Shown piece by piece: positions 55,470 through 64,000 of a DNA stretch of 64,000 nucleotides (the first letter of the stretch is position 1; every line of letters begins with the position of its first letter). Below the pieces are notes generated by a model. That model worked only from the letters and a program-made list of their open reading frames with translations, had not been told where the DNA came from and searched no databases. Origin of the DNA: Diplodia intermedia (lineage: Eukaryota; Ascomycota; Dothideomycetes; Botryosphaeriales; Botryosphaeriaceae); assembly GCA_021495925.1 (NCBI GenBank), contig JAKEKT010000019.1, positions 248,001 to 312,000 on the forward strand. The letters run 5' to 3'. Position numbers and translations under genes: made by a program.

Positions 55470-58400
55470 TGTGCGGGAGGGGGGCACGTTGAGTGCTGCT
55501 GGGGCGTGCTGCGGAGTGCTGTGTGAAAGGAAGAGCGCCGCCAGTCAACGTCGCGCAGGCCGGGACTCGTGTAAATAGGAAGCGGCGCGCGACTCGAGCA
55601 CCATGGTCAGCCCGTCGAAGAGACCGCAGCTATCTCGACCAGCACGTACCCTTGGCAACTGCCGCATCCAGCTAACGTCCGTTACATCGGCGCCCGCGCG
55701 GCTCAGCAGACGGACTCGCCGGCCCACTTCGCCCCAGCTACGAGGCCAATCCCAGCAGGGTCGCGTTTTCAGCCGTCGATAAACGCCGCCCTTATCAACC
55801 CCATTGTCGCACCGGACCAGCCTGGAGTCCCGGCGGGCGGGCTCCTCGACAGCCGGACGCGTGCTGATTTGCCCGCCGCAGCAGGTGCGATAAAGAAGTG
55901 CCGGCGCTGACCCCCCGATGCGGCAAGGGTCCAGGACGCGGTGGCGCCGCGCCCGCCGCGATTCTGGCCCGCGGTTATCTTCCCACCCACATGCAGCACC
56001 TCGCGGCGGCCCCAGAGAAGCGCGGCCGCCTTCTGGAAGCCCCCATCTCATGCATGCAATCCTCTCAGGGCCTTCAGGCGAGCTCCGATCTGTGCGACCT
56101 GTCTCCCGCGCTGCACGCTGGCCCCTGATTCGCCCGCGGCTCACTCTTTGACTTTTCCGCGCCTGCCTTCCCGCTCTGGGGCTCATCTCCCGTCCGTCCA
56201 ACGCTTTCCCCAGACTTCCCACTGGCCACGAGCTCTGGGATCATGGCTGCGGGGACGAGGCTCCACTGCCTGCGCGTTGCACCAGGAGCCAGCCGTGCAG
56301 CCGTCCTTAAAGGATCATGCTCGCGTGCGGTCCGTTTGGGCTGCCCACTCGCCTGCTGGAGCTGATGTGGGACAGGGTAGTAACTCCTGCGTCGGAAATG
56401 GGGAAACCCATCCGCTGACTGCTATCGCTGGAGGCCAGGCGGATGGCGCCGATGAGGCATCTCGCTTTGTTGTCTGCGCCTGTCGTCTCTTCAATTATTG
56501 CAACGGCCAAGATGATAAGGCGCGAGAGATTGGCGCTCCGGAAGCCCGGAAACATCCTATCTCGCCCCCCGCAACCCAGCTTCGTGTAATGCGATTTCGA
56601 ACACGGCTCACGGCTCGTCTCCAACGTCGAGGCCTGTCGACAAGGAACTCCTACGTGCGTACTGCTAGCGAGCTTCGGCGAGCTCCATGCAGGAAACTTA
56701 AAAAAAAAAGAAGCCTATTTGCCTCCACTGACTCGGCTCTTGAATGCTCACCAGGTCCACAATTCAATTGGGCTGCTTCCCTTCGTTCGTTTCAAGCCTT
56801 ACTTTCGCAGCTACACGCCATCTCATCCTTCATTTTTTTTTTTTACATTCTTTTAATAATGCTTCCGTTCGCATACAATGTCGCGGATGAGATCTGCGCA
56901 TGATCACGCAGATTTCGTAACCTCTCGTAAGCTCTCGACTGCTCCATCAAGATCAGATGACCAGAGTCAGCAACTTACTCGGAAATTGACACTCTCACCC
57001 CATCAACCATAGCCAGATCGCATTCGAATTTTTCTCTCCAACGCTAATGTAGCCCCCCCATAATTCGATGTGAAGGCGTAGTCTCTCTCCAAGCGCGCAG
57101 AAAAAAGCCACGCCGTCAAGACACCAGCACTTACAATAGTTTCAATCCTTCCCGCCGCCCGGGCCCGCCGTCATACACACAAAGCCAAGAAAAAGGTAAC
57201 CGCAACGTTCGGCGACAGCGACGCTACTTTCCTCACACCGACTCCCGCGCCTCCTCTTCCCCTTTCACTGTCCCTTACAGCCGCCGGCTGTCGTGCATGT
57301 GCCCCGACGTATCAGAGCTCGTGCGACAATGCCAACCTGACCTATCACGTTAAGCAGATCGAGTCGAACGAGTCCTGTTTGCTCGATCTTGAAATCTTCG
57401 CGCTAGCGGTCGGTAAGAAGCGGGGCTGTAGTGACGATCAGAAGACAGGCACGCGGTTGACGCCTGCCCTGCCCGGACAGCTATGTTCTCCGTGCTAGCC
57501 ACTAATGCAGTGTTTCCCCCTTCCCCTCTAGGGAAACAGAAAAGGAAGTGGACTGGTATAAATACATCTCACCACCCACAAGCAGAAACTAGCGCTACGG
57601 CAATGGCGTTCCGGCGTGAGCTGCCAATGTTCTCTCGTGACGCCTGGGTGATCTTCATCCCAAAGCCGAGTGTAGCCTCGAACAACATGGAATGAGAACA
57701 ACAGCCAGGGCAAGGGCAGCCAGAGTTGGAATGCGAAGAGCTTGCGATCACGTATCCCATGACCGATTCAAATGAGTACTATGCCTCCAATGGTGTCGAT
57801 GAAAGGCTTAAATTTTGCTTTGCTCTATGGAACTGTTCGTGATGCTGCGTCCCATGACGACATCTGAGGAGACGGCAAAAGTAATTGCCGGCTTACAAAC
57901 ATTAGGATCAGCTTGTGCACATCACTAGAGGACGATAGCAGGAACTAAAGGTTTATGGCGTGCCGAATCATAGGTAGTGTGCGCTGTGGGAGGATGTGAC
58001 GCGAAACGTGCCTGAGGCTCATAACAAGCGCACGTGCCAAGCTACCAAATTGACCCCGCGCTGACGTCATTCTATGCAAATCATCCGTCCCGCCTACCTA
58101 GGTAGGTTGGGAGAGCTGAAAGCTGACGCAAAAGGGACGGAGGGACAGCCCCACCAGGGGGAGAACACGTCAATTGAGCATCAGACCACAGTAAAAGGAT
58201 TATACAGTTCTTCATCTCGTGGACATCATGCCATTCATATCGTCTCGTGAGACTCTAGTACTATGTAGATTTTGTGGGCGGCAGGCCCCCGCCCTTCCGT
58301 TACTCGGGCAGCCGAAGCCATATCGACTGCAAAGCGGGGTAGCTGCACGGCCTTGTAATGTCCCCATCAGGGGTTGCAATGATGCCATGCAATCGAGAAA

Positions 58401-58482
58401 TAAAGAGGTAAATGAAAACCCGTTCCCATTCGCCTAATCGTCGCTGGGTATCCGAATGATGCCGTAGTGGAAATGAGAAGCT
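55470..58482. other. 3 kb intergenic region upstream of the nucleoside transporter
   Basis: The first 800 bases are GC-rich; beyond 56.6 kb the sequence turns AT-richer with A and T runs (56700-56710, 56835-56845). A 963-base open frame (55941-56903, +) lacks coding character and starts at a non-ATG codon. A stop-free segment at about 57240-57480 encodes Cys-containing peptide without an ATG. No gene is supported. Confidence 0.5.
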
Positions 58483-59016
58483 TTACGCGACGTTGCCGCC
58501 GTAGCCGTGGGCCACGTTGGCGCCCTTGGAGTGGTTGGTGTCACCGACGCGACCCTTCTCCTGCTGTGGTGTTAGCCGGTTGCTCTGCTGCGTCTTTCCA
58601 GGAGCTGAGGAACGGATGGATGGGGGGAGAGTGTACCTCGACCGACTGGGTGTCGCCCTTCTCGAGAATCTGCTTGACGACATCCTCCTCCTTGTGCGTG
58701 CCGAACTCGTTCTCGAGCATGGCGTTGGATGCAGTATCCAAGATGCCCTGGTTGCCGTGCCTGTGGACGAAAGAGGTCAGCCGCAGCCCGATAAAAGCGC
58801 TTGACTTTCGAGATGGCAGAGCGCGGGATGAGGAGCGAGGCCCACTCACTTGTGGGTGACGAAGATCTTCCAGCCGTTCACGACCTGTGCCAGAGGAACG
58901 GAGCTGTCGGCCTTCCAGTCCTTGACGGCCTTCTCGGACTCGACGAAGATGATGAAGTCGTCCTCCTTGCCCTTGTAGTGGACCTTGGTCTGGACAGCCT
59001 CGCCGCGGGGAGACAT
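58483..59016 (-). CDS. RTC3: RTC3-like small SBDS-domain protein
   Basis: Three exons, complement(58483-58560, 58637-58760, 58850-59016), give 122 residues. The N-terminal 90 residues have the SBDS/Sdo1 N-terminal domain fold: TKVHYKGKEDDFIIFVESEK, VVNGWKIFVTHK, HGNQGILDTASNAMLENEFG and EEDVVKQILEKGDTQS. Yeast Rtc3 (Hgi1) is a small protein of this type, implicated in RNA metabolism and telomere-capping phenotypes; it lacks the other SBDS domains, as here. The C-terminal 26 residues (GRVGDTNHSKGANVAHGYGG) are flexible. Intron 2 ends at a CAGCAG tandem acceptor, so an extra Gln codon may be included or skipped. It is probably cytosolic and nuclear, and often highly expressed or stress-induced in yeast; expression here is not known. 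Confidence 0.88.
58561..58566 (-). promoter_or_regulatory. NAGNAG tandem splice acceptor in RTC3
   Basis: On the coding strand the second intron ends CAGCAG before GAGAAGG. Either AG keeps the frame; choosing the first adds one Gln before EKGR. Confidence 0.6.
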
Positions 59017-59709
59017 TGTGATGATGTTGTTGGTGTTTGTGGTGTCTGGGAGAGGGAGAAGTTGAGTTGTTGAAGAAAGCGGGGTAGTTTGGTGCTCAGG
59101 TGTGTGGTTTAGAGTGTGTGCCGGCGGCTTGGTGGGATGAGGAGGGGTTTTGTAGCACAGCGTCGGACATCGACGTCATCGGAGTCGCGCACGGGGCACC
59201 CGCCCAGCTGCCTTGCTCTGATCGCAATACCTGGCGTCCAGCCCTGCCCCGCCATCGCCCAACCCACACGAGACGAGCGGTTCCATGCCTTTCTGCTGCA
59301 TCACGTCAACGCCCAATCTAAGTGTGCGCAATCATCCATTCCCCACACGCCCGATCTCACCGGAGCTTGGCTGATGACGCAGGGATATGATTGTACTGCA
59401 ACCTTCTATCCAATACAACTAAAAAAGCTGAGGAAAAGAGCGAAGAGAACCTAGTCACTGTCGAGATACCCCAAGCACCCACGCACGCGGGTACCTTGCA
59501 TGCCTGTTGCGCAATCGCCCGCCGAGAACAGCCTGTTCCCAGAAAAAGAAAAGATGCGCGATCCGCGCGGCAGGACCCCTCCCCGCAGCCAACTGAGCGT
59601 CCAAGTCCTCTCTCCAAGCTGCCCCTTGCGCCAAGTCCCTGCAGGTCCCAATGATATCATATCCCAAGATCCTAAGCATGCCCAAAAATAACCGTCGTTA
59701 ATGCAATAT
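59017..59709. other. intergenic, RhoGEF 3' end to RTC3 start
   Basis: About 690 bases, both flanking genes on the minus strand, so it is the RTC3 promoter and the RhoGEF 3' region. No other feature is visible. Confidence 0.55.
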
Positions 59710-62700
59710 TCAAGGAGTCGAAGTTGAAGTGGGTGCCCTGGAGGAGGCCAGGGCGGCCTTGCTGTTTTCGTTTCGCGTCGTCCAGAATTTGAAGAGCCTT
59801 GTGCGAGGCTTGATGAATCGTCTGAGGGGAGAGGCCACTGGCGTCGGCTCCCTCGGGGGCGGCTGGAGGGTGGTGGCTTTCTCGGGCGTCGCCTTTGCCT
59901 TGGCGGGCTTGACCTGTGCGGGCAAATCGACCGTAGACCTCTCCACCAGCGCTGGTAAGGAGAGCTTCTTCATGAGCGTAAAGGATGGAGGCCGCGGCGA
60001 TGGTGATAGGCTCATTGCGCGAGGCAGGACACCAGGGGCAATGATTCGCTCGCTGGACCTATCCGACAAGTATGCCCGGTTGCAGCGTCTTCTCTGTTGG
60101 CTGTTCTTGAGAGGAGTAACGAGTTCGAAGTCTGCGGGGAGGAAAGCATCCGGTGCCGTGTGAAAGTCTACTTTGATTCCTGGAACCGAAACGGACTTCC
60201 GCATAGCAGATGGTGGTGACTTCCGCCGCGGTCTTGACCTCCCAGCTTCCTCTCTGCGGAGCTGACTGAGGCTAGCGTAGCTTCCTGAGCGCTTGGAGAA
60301 ATCTGAGCGCCTTGAGAAATTACTTGTAATGCTCGCCATGCTCAACTTGCGCATGACTGAGTTTGCAGAAGCTCGGATAGGATTGTCGCCACGTCGTGGC
60401 CCCATCCCCGGGTAAGGGAGGGTGTCCCTCGTCCACACGTCACTGATGATCGTTTCCAGCCGTATTCTTTCGCCTCGTCTTGGTGCGAAGGTGGGAATGA
60501 GCTTTGACGCAGACATTTGGGACTGTGATCGTCCCACAGGAAGCGAAGCCGCGGATTGTGCCGAATCCGTCCTCTTCTGGGCCTGCGTGTTCTTAATAAT
60601 TACCTGCTGGGGGTGCATCTTGGGCCCAAGGGTCGCCGCCCGCCGTATCGACATTCTGCGCGAGAAGTTGCTTGGTGGGCCAAAGGTAGTCCCGATAGCC
60701 TTCAAGTCAAGCAGCAAAGATGAAAAAACATCTTGGACGCTGCTTCTCCCTTCAAGGAGGTCGCTGTTCTCGGCAGCAACTCGAGAGCGTAGGCTCGTCT
60801 TCCATACCTCTTCTTCTTCGGCGGAGCAAGCACTGAGTATTACCTCATAAAGCCTTTCGCCGGATTCAAAGACGAGCTTCCACGTGAATGGTGCAGTGTG
60901 GCATTGCAATCCTCGGCCATTATCCGGTAATTCAATGCTTGCATTGGCCAAAGTAATGGTGGCGACAACCTCGTAGCCTGATGAGCTTTTGTCTGCGAGG
61001 GCGAGCAGAAGACAGGAGTTGAAGAGAATACAAATCATGTATTTGCCTTCCGTCCGCTCATTGGTTTGATATGTGACGTGCAGAATCCCGCAAAGGGAGA
61101 CATGGCCCAACAACCTTGTCAGAAGCGCGCGAGGCAGAATCTGGTCTTCTGGGAATATCAAACGATCTTGCAACAACCACGTGGTCTCAATGAGCCTTCG
61201 CGTAATTGGATCATCCTTGGCATTGTTGATCTCCTGGTTGGCATCCTTCAGGCGATAATATGTCTTCTCCAGTTCTGCGTGCGCAACTGGGTCATCCGCG
61301 ACCGGAGTGTGTTTGAGCAGGTCAGCGAAGAGCAAAGGATATTTGGAGGGCCGCTGGATCGGTTTAATGAGTAGATCAGCCAGAGTCAGACCCTTTCTGC
61401 CGGTTGAATCCTTCTTGTTGTCCGACACAAGCGTGGTCGACAAGGCTTCGATTCCTCTTTCGTAATCGTGCCAGGCGGAAATCGCTCGATGCGAAGATTC
61501 TAGCTCGCCGTTCACCGACTCAAATTGCGCACTGTACTCCTCGTATGCGAAGAATCCTTTCATGTATCTCTCGAACAGTCTCGCGATATCTGCGACGGTC
61601 TTTGTATCTGTGGTCAAAGCGACTGGGGCTGTATCTTCCGATTTTCCGAGATCGAGGGAATGGCGTTGCTGCCGGAGGTGGACCGAAAGCCCCACGGCAC
61701 GCCCTGGCACAATGTCCACGCTATGCCATCTAGAGTGTTTTGGCTTCCGTGGACGCAGGCTGCTCGAGACGTCGTCGTGCGTGTACTCGGAATTTGGGAC
61801 GATTTTGTGGAGTTCACCCAGAAGATCCTCGTGAAGTTGTAGTATCTGCGAGACGTTGCGGTGTATGGCGGTCCGAGTTTGGCTTGGAACCGACGGCGCC
61901 GAAGCAAGGACTGAGAAGTATACCTAGAAAACATTAGTCCTTGATTTATTTGCAAGGAGTGGACAGATCCTTACATTGACAAGAACCTTCATATCGCCAA
62001 TATATCCTTCTTCCGAAGCAATGATCTCTTCCACAATCCGTCGTCGGTGCCTCGCTCGTTCGAAGGCTCGCTCATCCATGATGGGAGTAATAGACGGATG
62101 GATGGAATCGCCAGGAATCCTTGTATCCGACACAGTGCTGCTTCGGTGGGCATGACTTGCACGACTTCGTTTCGTCCCGAACCTGGTGAGTGGTGCAATG
62201 CTGGTGCCGGCTAGGGTGATAGAAGCTGACTTGACCGCAGTGACAAATGCGAGAGATGATGTCAAAGAAGAAGACTTTTTGTGACCGTCCCGTCTCGGCG
62301 TGTTGTCCACCCGTTGCCTTTGGTGTTCCGTCTCTGACCCATCAACGGTCCAGCGCTCGAGCCGTGCAGCAAGGTTCTTCTCGCGGCGCTTGTTGCGACG
62401 CCGGAGAGTACTCACCCATCGCCTGAAGGGAGCCGCCTTTCCATTGGAGTCGAGGGCTGAAGCGCTCTCCTGCGTGCTTGCGTCCGCTGGTGTTTCTTTT
62501 TCTGATGGTTGCTCTGGACATGACATGTCAAACGCCATGCCATATGCGCTCAACCCCTCCGGGACTTCAATAGGCCAGCTGATAGAGTCGGTCTCGGAGA
62601 TTGTATCGTCCTGTATAGTGGAGGTTGATTCCTGGAAGGTTGAGGCCGGTGACGAGACATCGTCATCAGACTCGATGATGTGGATAGAGTCAGTCGTTTC

Positions 62701-63063
62701 CCTGCAGACTTCACGGATGCTCGGCGAGGGTGGCAGAGGTATGTTTGAAACCCATGCTATCCTCTCTGGGAAGCAGTCACCCGGGGTTTCGATTGTGGTT
62801 GCGGATGCCGAGAGCTCGCTGATCAGGTCTAGCAATGACCGAGAAGAGAGTTTCGGAGGTGCATTTTCGTTCGTCTTGAGCCAGGGGCCAGGTTGGATGG
62901 GAGTCAATGAGATAAGTGAGGTAGCAGATACGTTGTTGGGTTTACAACGCCGGACAGTATTGACAGACTCGCTGGACAGGGGCGTGGCTGGACGTAGATA
63001 TGGCGTCTCGCTGAAAGACCGCTTGAGCGGGCTCTGCGTAGGCACCGAGAGGAGGTAGGTCAT
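59710..63063 (-). CDS. Rho guanine-nucleotide exchange factor, DH-PH domains
   Basis: Two exons, complement(59710-61923, 61975-63063), give 1100 residues; the 51-nt intron is in phase 0. It should load GTP onto a Rho-family GTPase (Rho1, Rho2 or Cdc42) in polarity or wall signalling. The N-terminal 330 residues are disordered and Ser/Thr-rich. The DH domain starts at RRRIVEEIIASEEGYIGDMK (about 340), is split by the intron after KVLVN, and continues through LFERYMKGFFAYEEYSAQFE and LADLLIKPIQRPSKYPLLFA, the last being the conserved DH helix. A PH-like region follows, with YMICILFNSCLLLALAD and CHTAPFTWKLVFESGERLYE. The C-terminal 400 residues are disordered and basic. The ATG at 63063 (MTYLLSVPTQSP) was preferred over an upstream extension to 63405, which would add an implausible hydrophobic leader. 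Which GTPase it serves is unknown. Confidence 0.88.
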
Positions 63064-63879
63064 GGCGGAGGTAGGCAAGGCTCGACAGATCACAGGCGGA
63101 GCATTGGCTTCCGGCGAGACATGAGAGATAAAAGCTGATGTGAAGGCGACGAGGACAGTTGCATGGCGGTGCGGCAAGCTCAGCGAGACACGAATGGCAA
63201 CCGGGAGAAGGGAAAGAGCCAAGAGTACCCGCACCCGCTCAATTGTAGGGAAGGAACAGAATGCGCAAACAACTAGAAATAAGACGCGGACCCAAGTACC
63301 AGCGACAGGGTAGCTGCCACGCACGACCAGGGGAGCGCAATTGCTCAGAGACATGCGGCGTGGGTCGAGACTGCCTCCGCCAGGGTGCAAAAGTCCAGGG
63401 CCCACACCAAGCTGATGGCGGATCTATATGGCAGCACACGGCCCGAGAAAAGCGAGCCGGAGCAGCGGGAGCAGCGGGCGCAACTCAGATAGATTCAGGT
63501 TTCGCTGATTGTTGCCGTGAAAGTCGATCGAGAAGTCGACTGAATCATTGCGCAATAAACATCAGGATAGCGCACGGGCGCGAGGGTCTGATAAGATTGG
63601 CGCATGGCGGAATCGTAAGATGATGGCAATTTACCGGCCATACGAGACGGGAGTCGTGGTGTTGGAGCAGACGAGCGGCGAGTCAAGTCAGGCCGGGCGT
63701 CGCAGGGCTGACGCGTGAACTTCGGCAGCAGCTTCAGCTTCCCCGCCATCGTGCGCTCGCCGCCTTGGAGCTCTGGCACCCGGCTTTCTGGGCTGCTGCA
63801 CGACAGCGCCCTGCTCCGCCACTCCACTCCAGACCCCTAACACGCCGGTCGACCCTCCGCCGCATCCTGCCCGGAATCC
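63064..63879. other. divergent promoter between RhoGEF and NAS2-like gene
   Basis: 816 bases between the start codons. An in-frame extension of the RhoGEF reading frame reaches 63405 without a stop but looks non-coding. No TATA box is obvious. Confidence 0.5.
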
Positions 63880-64000
63880 ATGGGCCTCCACATGGACGAC
63901 TTGCACACGCCATCGGTGGTCTCTGGCCCCACCAGCGGCACCTCCAATGGCGTCGCCAAGCGGGACATGTCGCTGCAAGAGCTCATGGCCGAGAAGGACC
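63880..64000 (+). CDS. NAS2: probable 26S proteasome assembly chaperone Nas2 (PSMD9/p27), 5' end only
   Basis: Only the first 40 codons are inside the window. The start MGLHMDDLHTP, the SGPTSG linker and the helical MSLQELMAEKD are what I expect at the N-terminus of fungal Nas2, the PDZ-containing chaperone that helps assemble the proteasome base by binding Rpt5. The diagnostic PDZ domain lies beyond the right edge, so this rests on a short segment and could be wrong. Confidence 0.5.
   Translation, partial: MGLHMDDLHTPSVVSGPTSGTSNGVAKRDMSLQELMAEKD

Noticed and set aside
55941..56903. 320-codon open frame on the plus strand
   Set aside because: It starts at a non-ATG codon, has no recognisable motif or coding-type third-position bias, and spans a change in base composition, so it is probably chance.
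63064..63405. N-terminal extension of the RhoGEF by 114 residues
   Set aside because: The extension is hydrophobic and unlike disordered GEF N-termini; the ATG at 63063 gives a more plausible protein.

Overview
The window is nuclear DNA of a filamentous ascomycete (Pezizomycotina). The evidence is compact genes with short introns (mostly 46-120 nt, GT...AG, CTAAC-like branch sites), GC-rich coding sequence with a strong preference for C or G at third codon positions, and families typical of this group: hybrid histidine kinase, Zn2Cys6 regulator, DUR3, HPM1, RAX1 and RTC3. It looks like a Dothideomycetes-type genome, but that placement is an impression and nothing in the window proves it. No ribosomal RNA, convincing tRNA, CRISPR array or intact transposon was seen.

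Layout: 1-905, 3' end of a protein-kinase-fold gene (+). 2392-4402, PaxM-like FAD monooxygenase (+). 6796-11413, large hybrid histidine kinase (-), diverging from 12423-16236, a lineage-specific gene (+) with SAP-like motifs, an OTU-like fold that appears to have lost its catalytic residues, and a long repetitive charged tail. 16673-17675, DJ-1/PfpI protein (-). 19029-20956, RMD1/RMD8-family (DUF155) membrane protein (+). 22276-23499, RAX1 (-). 23500-29557 is a 6 kb stretch without a recognisable gene. 29558-31222, mitochondrial threonyl-tRNA synthetase (-), diverging from an unknown membrane/coiled-coil protein (31586-33250, +). 37031-39007, MFS transporter (+). 40654-43284, DUR3 urea permease (+). 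44822-45847, SDR oxidoreductase (-), diverging from HPM1 histidine methyltransferase (46473-47709, +). 50190-52588, Zn2Cys6 transcription factor (-). 53268-55469, concentrative nucleoside transporter (-). 58483-59016, RTC3/SBDS-like (-). 59710-63063, DH-PH RhoGEF (-), diverging from the 5' end of a probable NAS2 proteasome chaperone gene (63880 to the window end, +).

Most genes are unrelated housekeeping or signalling genes, and there is no biosynthetic gene cluster. Two loose themes appear. One is nitrogen scavenging: a urea permease with a GATA-rich promoter lies 10 kb from a nucleoside transporter, which itself sits next to a Zn2Cys6 regulator. The other is polarity: RAX1 and a RhoGEF are both present but far apart. 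The most unusual locus is the OTU-like gene at 12423-16236. Exon structures were inferred by reading splice signals and checking that phase and protein continuity agree; none is backed by transcript data.
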